Positions 31,863 to 40,631 of a DNA stretch of 64,000 bases are shown piece by piece (positions within the stretch are counted from its first letter, which is position 1; every line of letters begins with the position of its first letter). Position numbers and translations under genes: made by a program. A model generated the notes under the pieces. The model saw only the letters and a list, made by a program, of their open reading frames with translations. It was not told the DNA's origin and did no database searches. Source of the stretch: Streptomyces lasiicapitis (GTDB lineage: Bacteria > Actinomycetota > Actinomycetes > Streptomycetales > Streptomycetaceae); assembly GCF_014646335.1 (NCBI RefSeq), contig NZ_BMNG01000015.1, forward strand, positions 186,001 to 250,000. The letters are read 5' to 3'.

Positions 31863-33014
31863 ATGTCACATTCGGCTACTGAGAGGCTGTTGGAGATGCT
31901 GGTCGACTGGTCCACCGAGACCTTCTTATTACGCCTGCACCGCATTCCCGGCCTGGTGGCGGGCGCCTCGGCGGGGAGCCCGGAGGGCACCCCCGTGGTG
32001 CTCGGACCGGAGACCGGCGCCGACGGCGAGCGGTGGGTGGCCGAGCGGTTCCGGGTGATCAACCACCGGATCCGGCACGCCGCCACGGGCCTCTACCTGA
32101 CCGCCGAGGGAACGGGCAAGGGTGCCGCCGTCACCCTGCGGCCCAAATTCTCCGACACCGGCAGCGATTCCTCGTACTGGCGGCAGGCGTGGCGAGCCTT
32201 CGTCCAACGCGACACCGGTCGGCTGATGGCCATCCACGACTCCTCCAACTGCCTCCTCGGCCTGGCCGACCCGGCTGCCGAGCGGCCGGGTGGACCGCTG
32301 GTCCTGGAGAAGGGTGCCGGAGCCGAGGACCGGTCCTGCACCGCCTGGGCGCCCGCGCCCGTCGCACCACCGGAGCCCGCGCCCGCTCCGGCACCGAAGG
32401 CCGCCGACCTGCCGGTGGGGACGGGACGGGTCCGGGTGCCGGCCCGCCGCTACGAGCGGCACGGGCGGATCATCGAGGAGATCTTCGGGGAGACGATCTT
32501 CCGGGAGGTTTCCGGCGAACTCCTCGCTCCGGGCACGCGCATCGGGACCTTCGACTTCGACCAGTACGCCCAGGGCGACTGGTACGCGGAGGGCCGGGAG
32601 GGCAGTCTCGTGACCTTCACCGACAGCTACGAGACGGCGGGTGCCGTGCGCAAGGCCTTCCACCGGCTGCCGGGGGAACCCGCCCGCTACGTGGACGCCG
32701 ACGAGGTCGACGTCCACTACGTCCCGCCGAAGCTCGTCGCCCGCACCAACTTCCCCGCCGCGCTCTTCGACGACGTCAGTGGTGCCCTCGTCAGGACGCC
32801 GTACCGGCTGGCCAACGGGCACGGCTTCTACAACCGGCCGCAGCGCCGCGAGGGCCTCTACTTCCCCAAGCGCGACGGCGCCGGCACCGTCGTGCAGTGG
32901 AACAAGACCTGGATCGCGGACAACGACACCACGTCCAAGGTCTTCCTCTGCTTCGACGGCCGCTACTTCATCGACCAGATGGACATCACCTGGGCCGAGG
33001 ACGGGAAGAGCTGA
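31863..33014 (+). CDS. Two-domain beta-trefoil-like protein with tandem TTA codons
   Basis: 383 aa. Residues ~20-165 resemble a ricin-type beta-trefoil: repeated blocks such as RFRVINHRIRHAATGLYLTAEGTGKGAAVTLRPK and FVQRDTGRLMAIHDSSNCLLGLAD. A Pro/Ala linker (about 163-180) leads to a ~200-residue C-terminal domain of unknown family (IIEEIFGETIFREVSGELLAPGTRIGTFDFDQYAQGDWYAEGREGS). No signal peptide or membrane helix. Codons 22 and 23 (31926-31931) are both TTA, which in Streptomyces makes expression depend on the bldA tRNA. It is divergent from the isonitrile operon and ends at a strong terminator. Function unknown; possible pathway, carrier or immunity role is a guess. Confidence 0.65.
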   Translation: MSHSATERLLEMLVDWSTETFLLRLHRIPGLVAGASAGSPEGTPVVLGPETGADGERWVAERFRVINHRIRHAATGLYLTAEGTGKGAAVTLRPKFSDTGSDSSYWRQAWRAFVQRDTGRLMAIHDSSNCLLGLADPAAERPGGPLVLEKGAGAEDRSCTAWAPAPVAPPEPAPAPAPKAADLPVGTGRVRVPARRYERHGRIIEEIFGETIFREVSGELLAPGTRIGTFDFDQYAQGDWYAEGREGSLVTFTDSYETAGAVRKAFHRLPGEPARYVDADEVDVHYVPPKLVARTNFPAALFDDVSGALVRTPYRLANGHGFYNRPQRREGLYFPKRDGAGTVVQWNKTWIADNDTTSKVFLCFDGRYFIDQMDITWAEDGKS

Positions 33015-33056
33015 CCCGCTCGCCCGACCCGTACGGCGACCATCCCACGGGATGCG

Positions 33057-33093
33057 AAGAGGGCCCAGCCGCTGGTTGCGGCTGGGCCCTCTT
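33057..33093 (+). terminator. Strong hairpin after the beta-trefoil gene
   Basis: A perfect 16-base stem (arms 33057-33072 and 33078-33093, core GAGGGCCCAGCC) with a 5-base loop, about 43 bases after the stop. No long T-run, as is usual in Streptomyces. Confidence 0.85.
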
Positions 33094-33161
33094 GCTGCCT
33101 GAAGCATCTGTTCTTGTGCGGGCCGCGCCTGGGCTCTGGCTCAGCTTCTGGTGTGTAGTTG

Positions 33162-33182
33162 CACATGCCGTAGCGGCATGTG
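33162..33182. promoter_or_regulatory. Inverted repeat before the MerR gene
   Basis: CACATGCC-GTAGC-GGCATGTG, a perfect 8-base inverted repeat about 40 bases before the MerR start. Candidate autoregulatory operator. A 19-base MerR-type spacer with good -35/-10 boxes was not clear. Confidence 0.45.
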
Positions 33183-33223
33183 GTGTCGTCGAGGGCACCA
33201 CAGCACGAAAGGCCCTGTCTGCG

Positions 33224-34066
33224 ATGTACCCCTCCGCCACGCCTCCCCGCGAGGTCAAGATCGGCGATGCCGCCGCCTTCGCCGGAACCACCCCGCGCGC
33301 CATTCGTCACTACCACCAGATCGGTCTGCTGCCGGAGCCCGAGCGAGGCGGAGACGGACGCCGCCGCTATGGCTACGACGACATGATCCGCCTGCTGTGG
33401 ATCCGCAAGATGTCCGAGGCCGGCATCAGCCTGGACGACATGCGGGCCGCCTTCGACGAAGCCCGGGACGTCGAGGACGTCCTGGGCCGGCTGGAGGAGA
33501 CCCTGGCCGCCGAGGAGGCCGACATCAAGCGTCAGCGCGCGGCAGTCCAGCGCCTGCGGGTCGTGGGCAGCCCACTGGGCCTGCTCTCCCCGTTGGTCAC
33601 GGACCGGCTCAGCCACCTGCCTTCCGGCGCACTGCGCTCCTCCGACCTGGACGCCCTGCTGGTCACGGAACGGATCTTCGGGCCGCTGGGAGCCGCGATC
33701 CAGGCCAGCGTGTTCATCACCCTGGCGACCCATCCCGGCCTACGGGCCGAGGCAGACCGCCTCGACGCGGCCGACGCCGCCCTCGATGACACCGTCGACC
33801 CCCACGACCCGCAGGTCGAGGAACTCGCCGCGCAGCACTGCGCCCACCACGAGGCCCTGCTCCAGGCCATTGAAGCGGCCGGCCTTGACGTGGCCGAGGA
33901 GAAGCTCTTCGAGATCTACGACGCCGAGGCGAGCGGCGAGGAGGACGTCCAGATGAGTGCCTTCGAAGCGGTGACCAAGATGCCCTATGGCTTCTCCGCG
34001 GCACGGACGCGGTGCATGGAACTCACGGCACGGCTCCTTGCCGGGGACCTCTCCGCAGGCAGCTGA
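33224..34066 (+). CDS. MerR-family transcriptional regulator
   Basis: 280 aa. N-terminal MerR winged helix (VKIGDAAAFAGTTPRAIRHYHQIGLLPEPERGGDGRRRYGYDDMIRLLWIRKMSEAGISLDDM), then a coiled coil (EETLAAEEADIKRQRAAVQRLRVV). The long C-terminal effector domain of ~150 residues is of unknown ligand. It lacks the metal-binding Cys pairs of MerR/CueR, so a small-molecule sensor is likelier. No adjacent divergent target; the site at 33162 suggests autoregulation. Confidence 0.8.
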   Translation: MYPSATPPREVKIGDAAAFAGTTPRAIRHYHQIGLLPEPERGGDGRRRYGYDDMIRLLWIRKMSEAGISLDDMRAAFDEARDVEDVLGRLEETLAAEEADIKRQRAAVQRLRVVGSPLGLLSPLVTDRLSHLPSGALRSSDLDALLVTERIFGPLGAAIQASVFITLATHPGLRAEADRLDAADAALDDTVDPHDPQVEELAAQHCAHHEALLQAIEAAGLDVAEEKLFEIYDAEASGEEDVQMSAFEAVTKMPYGFSAARTRCMELTARLLAGDLSAGS

Positions 34067-34245
34067 TCGCTGGTGTGGCCGTGCGTGAGGATCCCGGATC
34101 GGCCACCGACCCTGGGATCATGCCGCGAATGCTTGTCCGGCACGACAGCCGGTGTGTTCCGCACCGCACCCCCCCAGCTGCGCGGCACTGGGTATTGTTC
34201 CGCCGGGGTTCGACCGGGCGGCGGGTCCGGTCAGGAGGGGGAATC

Positions 34246-35457
34246 GTGGCCACAAGTGGTGAGCGTGCGCGGATCGTTCCGACGGAGGGCGACCATCGCG
34301 TCACACCCGCCGAGCTGTTCTTCGACCTGGTCTTCGTGTACGCCATCACACAGGTCACCGCGCTCATGGCAGCCGACCCGACCCCGCTGCGGCTGCTCGG
34401 CGCGGGCGTCGTGCTCGCGCTGCTGTGGTGGTGCTGGTGCTGTTTCGCCTGGCTGGGGAATGTGGTGCGAGCCGACTCCGGGGCGGTGTTCGGGGTACTC
34501 GTCGCGGTGATGGCCGTGGTCATGGTCGTCTCGCTGACCGTGCCCGACGTGTATGCGGACGCCGCCGGCGGGCTGCCGGTGCCGCTCGTCTTCGTACTCT
34601 GTTACGGGGCTGTGCGGGTGCTGCACCTCATCACGTACTGGATGTCCGACCCGGATGACTCGGTGCTCCGGGCCAACTTGCGGCGGACCGCGCTGCTCTC
34701 CGTGGCGCCGCCGTTCGCCCTGCTCCTGGCCGGCAGCGCCTTCAGCGGCCTCACACAGGTTCTGCTCTGGCTCGGCGCCGTGGCGGTCGACTACTTCGGG
34801 ATCTACCTCGTCGGCGGCTCCGGCTGGCGCGTGGCCTCACCGGGGCATTTCTCCGAACGGCACGGGCTCATCGTCATCATCGCCCTCGGCGAGTCGATAG
34901 TCGCCATCGGAGTGGGCGTGTCCGGGTTCACTCTGACCTGGCCCGTATTGGGGGCGGCTGCGGTGGGGCTGCTCGTGGTGGCGGGGCTGTGGCGGGTGTA
35001 CTTCGGGCAGGTGAGCACCGCGGCCGAGCACCGGCTCGCGGCATTGGGCGGCGATGACCAGACCCGCTTTGCACGCGACGTCTACACCTTCCTGCATCTA
35101 CCGCTCGTCGGCGGGGTCGTGCTCACCGCACTGGGAATGAAGAAGGTTCTCAAGCAGGTCGCCGACACCGGGCACTACGACCTGTCCGAGCCGTTGCACG
35201 GGGTGGTGGCCTGGGCGCTTCCCGGCGGTGTGGGGGTGTTCCTGGCCGCCGCCGCGGCGATCTTGTTGCGCACTGCCGGGCAACGGTCCGTGCCGCTGAT
35301 CGCCGGCGGCGCGCTCTGTCTCTGCGCGGGGGCGGTGGTCGCGGTGGTACCGGCGCTGGTTGCGCTTGTGGTGTTGGCGGGGGTGGTGGCGGGGGTGCTG
35401 GCTCTGGAGGGGCAGCGGACCGTGAGCGCGAAGCCTGCTCCGCCTCAGGTGAGTTGA
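34246..35457 (+). CDS. LtrA family (low temperature requirement A) membrane protein
   Basis: 403 aa from the GTG at 34246, chosen because AGGAGGGGG stands before it. It opens with the LtrA signature VTPAELFFDLVFVYAITQVTALM. About ten membrane helices follow, with a conserved PGHFSERHGLIVIIALGESIVAIGVG block in the middle. LtrA proteins are common in actinobacteria; their biochemical role is not settled. Single gene ending at a long hairpin. Confidence 0.85.
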   Translation: MATSGERARIVPTEGDHRVTPAELFFDLVFVYAITQVTALMAADPTPLRLLGAGVVLALLWWCWCCFAWLGNVVRADSGAVFGVLVAVMAVVMVVSLTVPDVYADAAGGLPVPLVFVLCYGAVRVLHLITYWMSDPDDSVLRANLRRTALLSVAPPFALLLAGSAFSGLTQVLLWLGAVAVDYFGIYLVGGSGWRVASPGHFSERHGLIVIIALGESIVAIGVGVSGFTLTWPVLGAAAVGLLVVAGLWRVYFGQVSTAAEHRLAALGGDDQTRFARDVYTFLHLPLVGGVVLTALGMKKVLKQVADTGHYDLSEPLHGVVAWALPGGVGVFLAAAAAILLRTAGQRSVPLIAGGALCLCAGAVVAVVPALVALVVLAGVVAGVLALEGQRTVSAKPAPPQVS

Positions 35458-35577
35458 CCTCTCAGGGCCGTGAGGCGGCACCTTCCGGTGTGCGGGCCGG
35501 CAGGAAGGCACGGTGGCCGCGCCTCGTCCTCGTTCGGGCTCGCGTACGACGCGGGCGCGTGCACGGCCAGATGAGAC

Positions 35578-35618
35578 GTCGGGTCGCCCGGGGGCGAGAT
35601 CCCCGCGGGCGACCCGAC
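35578..35618. terminator. Hairpin between convergent ltrA-like and SARP genes
   Basis: GTCGGGTCGCCCG (35578-35590) pairs perfectly with CGGGCGACCCGAC (35606-35618). Within the loop, GGGG pairs with CCCC. About 120 bases after the ltrA-like stop and 125 before the SARP stop; probably a bidirectional terminator. Confidence 0.7.
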
Positions 35619-35743
35619 TTCTGAAGCCCCGCACGACCGCTGCGGTCCTGATCCGCTCAGCGACTGAGGCCGCCCGACCGTTGAGATGCCGGTCGGCCCA
35701 GAGGCCGAGGCCCCGCTCGCTCGACCGTCGCTGCCCGGAGGGC

Positions 35744-38719
35744 TCAGCAGCCGTCGTCGTCCAGTTCGCGCAGAGCGCGCTTCTCCCAGCGCGGCATCCG
35801 CAGCGCACGAAACGCGGCCAGAGACGCCACGAACTGGCCCCGCGCACGCTCCCCGTCGCCGAGCGCGGCGTACGCACGCCCCCGCATGAACGCCGTGAGC
35901 GCCTCACCGCGGTCCTCACCGAGCTCGGCGAACACCTCGGCGGCCTGCGTCAGCGGCCCGAGCGCCGCGGCGGCCCCCTCCGGGTTCCCCGGATCCTCGG
36001 CGAGCCGCAGCCGCCCGACGGTGATGAGCGCGTACGCCTCGCCGGGACGGTGCCGCACCCCGCGGTAGTACGGCAGCGCTCGGTCAAGGTGTCGGGCCGC
36101 CGACCGGTACCGGCCGAGCGCGGTCTCGGCGACGGCCAGCGCCTGCAGGACATCAGCCAGTGCCAACGGCTGCCCAAGCCGCTCCGCGGCCTCGAGCGCC
36201 CGCTTCAGCACCTGCTCCGCCTCCGCCTCGCGCCGCCCGCAGATGAGCGCCGAGCCCAGACTGCGCAGCGCGAGGACCGAGCCGCGCAGATCACCCAGCG
36301 TGGCCAGCGCGGACACGGCCGCGGCGGCATCGGCGCGGGCCTGTTCGGCCATGCCCCGGTCCGCGACGGCAAAGCTGCAATAGACACGGAGGTACGCGGC
36401 CAGACGGCACTCCCCGAGCGCGTCCGCCTGCTCGATGGCGGACGCGAACCAGCGCATCGCCTCCGCCGCCCGGCCACGCCCGGCACCGGCGCGGGCCAAC
36501 GAGCCCTGCGCCATGGCGATGCGCCTGCGATCACCGTCGACCGACGCCCGCTCCAGCACCGCCTGCGCCATCCGTTCCCAATCGTCCCACCAGTTGCGCA
36601 GATGGCACACGTCGTCCAAGGCGGCGGCGAGTTCACTCGCGCGCTCGCCGTGCCCGGAGCGCGCGGCGAACTCCACGGTGGCCACGAGGCCGCTGCGTTC
36701 GTACTCCAGCCAGTCGATCTGCGCGTCCGCCCCCGCGTCGACCAGCTTCCCCGCCGCGCCCCGGACCCGGCGCAGCCAGCCGTCCAGGACACGTGCGACC
36801 ATCTCCCGCCGCCGCTCGGGGGACTCCTCCTCGGCGGCGCGCTCCGCGGCGTACGCGCGCAGCAGGTCGTGCATGCGGTACCGCGGCCGGCCCGCCGGGT
36901 CGATGCGGTCGGCCCGGATGAGGTTGGCGTGGACGAGGGTGTCGAGGATGTCGTCCACGCGGTCGTCGGGCTCGACGCACTCGTCGGGTTCCACGTGCTC
37001 GACGGGGTTCATGCGGTCTTCGGGTTCGCTGCGCCCGGCATCGCCGGACAGCAGAGCAGCCGGTGCCCAGTACGGGACTTCGCCGGTCGGCAGCAGCCCG
37101 AGGGCGCGGAACATCCGGGCGGCCTCCGGGGCGAGCCCGTGGTACGCGGTGGCGACACAGGCGCGTACGGCCAGGTCGCCTGCGCGCAGCTCACCCAGGC
37201 GGCGCCGCTCGTCGGCCAGCCGGTCGGCGAGCCAGCTCACGGGCCGGTGCGGATGCCCGGCGAGCCGGGCGCCGGCGACCCTGAGGGCCAGGGGGAGGCC
37301 CGCGCAGCCTGCGAGGAGGCGCGAAGTCGCCTGGGGGTCGGTCGTGAAGCGCCGCGCGCCGGCGATGCGGTCCAGCAGGGTGTGCCCGTCGGCGGCGTCC
37401 AGCGGTTCCACGTCGAGCAGGTGCGCGCCGGGCAGCGCGGTGAGCCGCGCGCGACTGGTGATGAGCACCCCGCAGCCGCCGTCCCCGGGGAGCAGGGGCC
37501 GGACCTGGGACGTGTCCCGGACGTCGTCCAGGACCACAAGGACGCGGCGGTCCGCGAGCTTCGACCGGAACAGCGCGGCCCGCTGGGACTCGGTGCTGGG
37601 GATCGCCGATCCCGGTACGCCGATGCTGAGCAGCAGATCCGCGAGGACGACGGTCGGCGGACGGCGCGCCCCGCGAACGCCGCCGGGCTGGACGTAGAGC
37701 TGCCCGTCGGGGAACGTGCCGCGGAGCCGGTGGGCGAGCTGGGTGGCCGCGGCGGTCTTGCCCACGCCCGGCAGACCGGTAAGGATCACGGTCGGCACCG
37801 GCACCGGTGAGCCATCGACGTACGACGGCGACAACAGCTCGGAGGCGCGCGCGAGCAGCCGCTCACGCCCGACGAAGTCCGGTATCCCGGCAGGCAGTTG
37901 ACAGACCGGCCACACCCCGACAGAGCGCCCTGGCCGAGCCGGTGACGATCCGCCGCCCAGGGGGAGACCGCGAGCGAGCACGTCCTGGTGCACCTGCCGC
38001 AGCTCGGCCCCGGGGTCGAGCCCGAGTTCGTCGCGGAGCACGCGGCGGGCACGGGCATAGGAGCGCAGCGCGTCCCCCGGCCGCCCGCAGCGATACTGAG
38101 CGGTCATCAACAGCACCCACAGCCGCTCGCGCAACGGATGCCCCGCCGTCCACGCACGCAGCGCCGGAACCAGCGCGTCGTGCTCGCCGAGAGCGAGACG
38201 GGCCGCCGCGTAGTCCTCGAAGGCGGACATCCTGGACTCCTCAAGCCGCGACGCCTCGATGTGCAGTGCGTCGTGCTGCGCCAGGCCGTCGAAGGCGGCG
38301 CCGCGCCACAAGTCCAGTGCGGTACGCAACTGTTCGGCCGCCGATCGATGATCACCGTCGGCCAGGGCCGCCCGCCCCCGTGCCACGAGCTCATCGAAGA
38401 GCCGCAGGTCCAACTCCCCCTGCTGCACCCGCAGGAGGTACCCCTGATGCCCGGGGCTGAGCCGGTCGCCGTCCGAGGCGGCGTTGAGCGCCCGGCGCAG
38501 CCGAGCCGCGTAACTGCGTACGTTCGCGCGGGCGGAGGCCGGTGGGTTCCCGGCCCACAGCATTTCGCAGAGCCGGTCCGTGGGGACGGGCGTGTTCGCG
38601 CTCAGGAGGAGGCACGCCAGGATCGTGCGCGGCTTGGGCCCACCGAGCGGGACCGCCCCGTCGGCGCCGACGGCTTCGACGTGCCCCAGAGCCCTGAACT
38701 CCATGCGGCGTAAATCCAC
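35744..38719 (-). CDS. AfsR-type SARP regulator with NB-ARC and TPR domains
   Basis: 991 aa if started at the GTG at 38719, which has GGAGGGG upstream; the ATG at 38704 is the alternative. Order: OmpR-like winged helix (MEFRALGHVEAVGADGAVPLGGPKPRTILACLLL), BTAD domain (to about residue 255), NB-ARC ATPase with P-loop GLPGVGKTAAATQ, LVVLDDV and a GxP-like GLPLALRVAGARL. C-terminal tetratricopeptide-like helices follow (repeats of ALGRYRSAARHLDRALPYY type). Such AfsR-like proteins activate secondary metabolism. With the GTG start, codon 3 is TTA (38713-38711), which would add bldA control; with the ATG start it would not. Confidence 0.87.
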   Translation of the reverse strand: MDLRRMEFRALGHVEAVGADGAVPLGGPKPRTILACLLLSANTPVPTDRLCEMLWAGNPPASARANVRSYAARLRRALNAASDGDRLSPGHQGYLLRVQQGELDLRLFDELVARGRAALADGDHRSAAEQLRTALDLWRGAAFDGLAQHDALHIEASRLEESRMSAFEDYAAARLALGEHDALVPALRAWTAGHPLRERLWVLLMTAQYRCGRPGDALRSYARARRVLRDELGLDPGAELRQVHQDVLARGLPLGGGSSPARPGRSVGVWPVCQLPAGIPDFVGRERLLARASELLSPSYVDGSPVPVPTVILTGLPGVGKTAAATQLAHRLRGTFPDGQLYVQPGGVRGARRPPTVVLADLLLSIGVPGSAIPSTESQRAALFRSKLADRRVLVVLDDVRDTSQVRPLLPGDGGCGVLITSRARLTALPGAHLLDVEPLDAADGHTLLDRIAGARRFTTDPQATSRLLAGCAGLPLALRVAGARLAGHPHRPVSWLADRLADERRRLGELRAGDLAVRACVATAYHGLAPEAARMFRALGLLPTGEVPYWAPAALLSGDAGRSEPEDRMNPVEHVEPDECVEPDDRVDDILDTLVHANLIRADRIDPAGRPRYRMHDLLRAYAAERAAEEESPERRREMVARVLDGWLRRVRGAAGKLVDAGADAQIDWLEYERSGLVATVEFAARSGHGERASELAAALDDVCHLRNWWDDWERMAQAVLERASVDGDRRRIAMAQGSLARAGAGRGRAAEAMRWFASAIEQADALGECRLAAYLRVYCSFAVADRGMAEQARADAAAAVSALATLGDLRGSVLALRSLGSALICGRREAEAEQVLKRALEAAERLGQPLALADVLQALAVAETALGRYRSAARHLDRALPYYRGVRHRPGEAYALITVGRLRLAEDPGNPEGAAAALGPLTQAAEVFAELGEDRGEALTAFMRGRAYAALGDGERARGQFVASLAAFRALRMPRWEKRALRELDDDGC

Positions 38720-39019
38720 GACGACAATCCCCTCCGTCCCTTTCGAGAGGGAGCACGTCCCCGCAGGAATCTGCCCTTCGCGGCACCGGGGCACCCCGTG
38801 AAGCCGAACTTGGCGGCCGAACCGGAGCCGCTTCGCGGGCTGGGCGACCTGGCGCACCGGGCCCGGCGGGGAGCGTCCGTGGGAACAGGCGCCCCGGACG
38901 CCGGACAGGCCCGTCGGCCGGGCTTGCCCCCGGCGGGGTGACTCGGGGCAGGAACTGCCGGGCCGGTGCCGGGCGTCGGAGAGGCCAGATGATCGTTTTC
39001 ACTGCGGAGGGGTGGATCC
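38720..39019. other. Intergenic region upstream of the SARP gene
   Basis: 300 bases between the divergent SARP and the small gene at 39020. Very G/C-rich. Nothing beyond the ribosome binding sites at each edge was recognised. Confidence 0.3.
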
Positions 39020-39343
39020 ATGCGCCATGGTCGGCCGACTGACGAGCAGCTGAAGAAGACCTTCGTCGCCGTGCTGGGCGATGTGCTGACCGGGCAGGGC
39101 GTCCGGACCTGCACCGGGCTCGACGAGTCCACAGACGCAGCGCTGTGGGCGATCGCCAAGGCCTACCCGGAGGTCTCACTCGACCTCGTCGACGCCGCGC
39201 GAGCGGCCTTCGCCGGGCAATTGGACGGCAGTAACGCCGCGCGCTGGTACGAGGACTTGAAGCGCCGGTTCGAGGCGATGGAGAGCGAGGCGGCGCCCGG
39301 GGCCGCTGGGGTGCCTGGTGCGGATCGAGCCATCGGCGACTGA
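39020..39343 (+). CDS. Small hypothetical protein
   Basis: 107 aa, start supported by GGAGGGG about 10 bases upstream. Helical, soluble, with balanced charge (DEQLKKTFVAVLGDVLTGQG, ALWAIAKAYPEVSLDLVDAARAAFAGQLDG). The C-terminal ~20 residues are Ala/Gly-rich. No family was recognised. Codon usage is coding-like. Confidence 0.5.
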   Translation: MRHGRPTDEQLKKTFVAVLGDVLTGQGVRTCTGLDESTDAALWAIAKAYPEVSLDLVDAARAAFAGQLDGSNAARWYEDLKRRFEAMESEAAPGAAGVPGADRAIGD

Positions 39344-39457
39344 TGTCGGTCCACACGCCCTGCGCGTTACGGGGAGGTAGTCCGGCTCGTCTCTGAAGCG
39401 GCGCAGCCTGACCTCCGACTCTTATGCGGCTTCACGCAGCTGCTGGCAGAACGATAT

Positions 39458-39928
39458 TCAATTATCCCCATCGGCTCCCGCCGACGGCGGGCACGGAATG
39501 GCGTGGACGTAGCTGAGGACCATGCTGGCGGAGCCGATCCACACGTAGGGCCGGACGGCCTCGGCGCCCATGGCCTTGCCGCAGTCCAGGCAGAAGATCG
39601 GCCGGAGCCTGGCTCGTTGCCGCGCGTCTTCGTGGGCGTGGCGGAGGGTCTGGGCGGTGTCGCATGGTGTGGTGTGGCAGTTCGCGCAGTCCACCGTGTG
39701 GTCGTTCCAGTCCAGGGACGTGACCAGGGCGCGGCCCTGGATGTCGTAGCAGGACGGGCAGGCGTGGGGATACCAGGTGTCGGTGCCGCCGAGGGCGACG
39801 CCCTTGCCGGCGAGAAGCTCCTTCGGGCACCAGATGCACACGTTGCCGCTGCGCTGCTGCGGCGTGAGCTCGGCACCAGCAGGGACAGCGAACACGCGGA
39901 GGAGTTCAGGGACGTTGCGCCCGCTCAC
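39458..39928 (-). CDS. Cys-rich (multiple zinc-ribbon-like) protein
   Basis: 156 aa from the GTG at 39928, whose GTGA overlaps the stop of the gene before it. Four CxxC-type pairs (CIWC, CPSC, CANC, CLDC) plus His residues suggest two or more zinc ribbons. Last of three translationally coupled genes. Similar small Cys-rich proteins accompany DUF6879/XRE cassettes in Streptomyces accessory DNA; function unknown. Confidence 0.6.
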   Translation of the reverse strand: MSGRNVPELLRVFAVPAGAELTPQQRSGNVCIWCPKELLAGKGVALGGTDTWYPHACPSCYDIQGRALVTSLDWNDHTVDCANCHTTPCDTAQTLRHAHEDARQRARLRPIFCLDCGKAMGAEAVRPYVWIGSASMVLSYVHAIPCPPSAGADGDN

Positions 39929-40119
39929 TGTGACGGCTCTTCGTCTGCGCGCCGGGCCGCTTTCAGGGACGCCCACTGCGCCGCTGTCCAGGCCTTGCGC
40001 AGGCGCATGCCTTCGAGGCAGTCCGCCCTGACGTGGCTTCCGGGGCAGCGACGCAGGTGCTCGGTATAGGCCGCGTAGAGCTTCGTCACCTGGTCGTCGA
40101 GATCGGACGTGCCGTTCAC
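39925..40119 (-). CDS. Small hypothetical protein of the GTGA-coupled trio
   Basis: 64 aa from the GTG at 40119, overlapping the upstream gene's stop by four bases (GTGA) and itself overlapped by the next gene the same way. Helical and basic (LYAAYTEHLRRCPGSHVRADCLEGMRLRKAWTAAQWASLKAARR), with two Cys. The coupling on both sides is good evidence for a real gene despite the length. Confidence 0.6.
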   Translation of the reverse strand: MNGTSDLDDQVTKLYAAYTEHLRRCPGSHVRADCLEGMRLRKAWTAAQWASLKAARRADEEPSQ

Positions 40120-40631
40120 GGGTCGATCGCCTTGAGGGTCTCGGCGGTCGCGAGCAGTGCGTGCAGGTGCGCGGGGTCGCACAACTGCCCGCGTCGCTGC
40201 GGTGGTACTGCCCAGTACGTGACGGGCGAGACCTGCTTGCCGATGCGCGGCACGGCTAGGTACGTGCCGGTCCTGAGCCGGTCCCCGGGCCCCTCCCACG
40301 CGGCGTCCGGTGCCACGAGTGCGTAGTAGCAGCCGCTGCCCGTGCGGGTGTCGCAGATGACGGGGCCGTGCAGCCAGTCGGCCAGGGCCTGTTCCACCAC
40401 TTCCGCCCGGGTGGTGCCCACTGCGGCGTGGACGAGCCGGCCGGGGACGCGGATGGCGTCGAAGCGCTCGCCGAGCGGCAGCAGCGCGATCCCGTGGTTG
40501 GCCCACTCCGACATGGCCTGCCGCGGCACGGGGTGCGCCCTGGCGAACCAGTCAGCGATGGCACCACGATCGGGCGTCTGCTCCCGTGCGCTGCTTCCTG
40601 GGCTCGGCCGGGTGCCCTTGATCTCGGCCAT
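40116..40631 (-). CDS. Short prim-pol-like (DNA primase/polymerase N-terminal-like) protein
   Basis: 171 aa from the ATG at 40631. The pattern SEWANHGIALLPLGERFDAIRVPGRLVHAAVG, then VICDTRTGSGCYYALVAPDAAW and GTYLAVPRIGKQVSPVTYWAVPP recalls the first half of archaeo-eukaryotic-type bifunctional primase/polymerases common on actinomycete mobile elements. It is much shorter than those (~300 aa or more). A degenerate or repurposed member is likely; catalytic residues were not verified. First of three coupled genes. Divergent from the DUF6879/XRE cassette. Confidence 0.5.
   Translation of the reverse strand: MAEIKGTRPSPGSSAREQTPDRGAIADWFARAHPVPRQAMSEWANHGIALLPLGERFDAIRVPGRLVHAAVGTTRAEVVEQALADWLHGPVICDTRTGSGCYYALVAPDAAWEGPGDRLRTGTYLAVPRIGKQVSPVTYWAVPPQRRGQLCDPAHLHALLATAETLKAIDP

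Noticed and set aside
35513..37810. 765-residue plus-strand ORF opposite the SARP gene
   Set aside because: Antisense to a clear NB-ARC/TPR protein; no protein-like motifs of its own.
38391..39356. 321-residue minus-strand ORF upstream of the SARP gene
   Set aside because: Almost entirely R/P/A/S; a shadow of the SARP N-terminal coding region and the 39020 gene.
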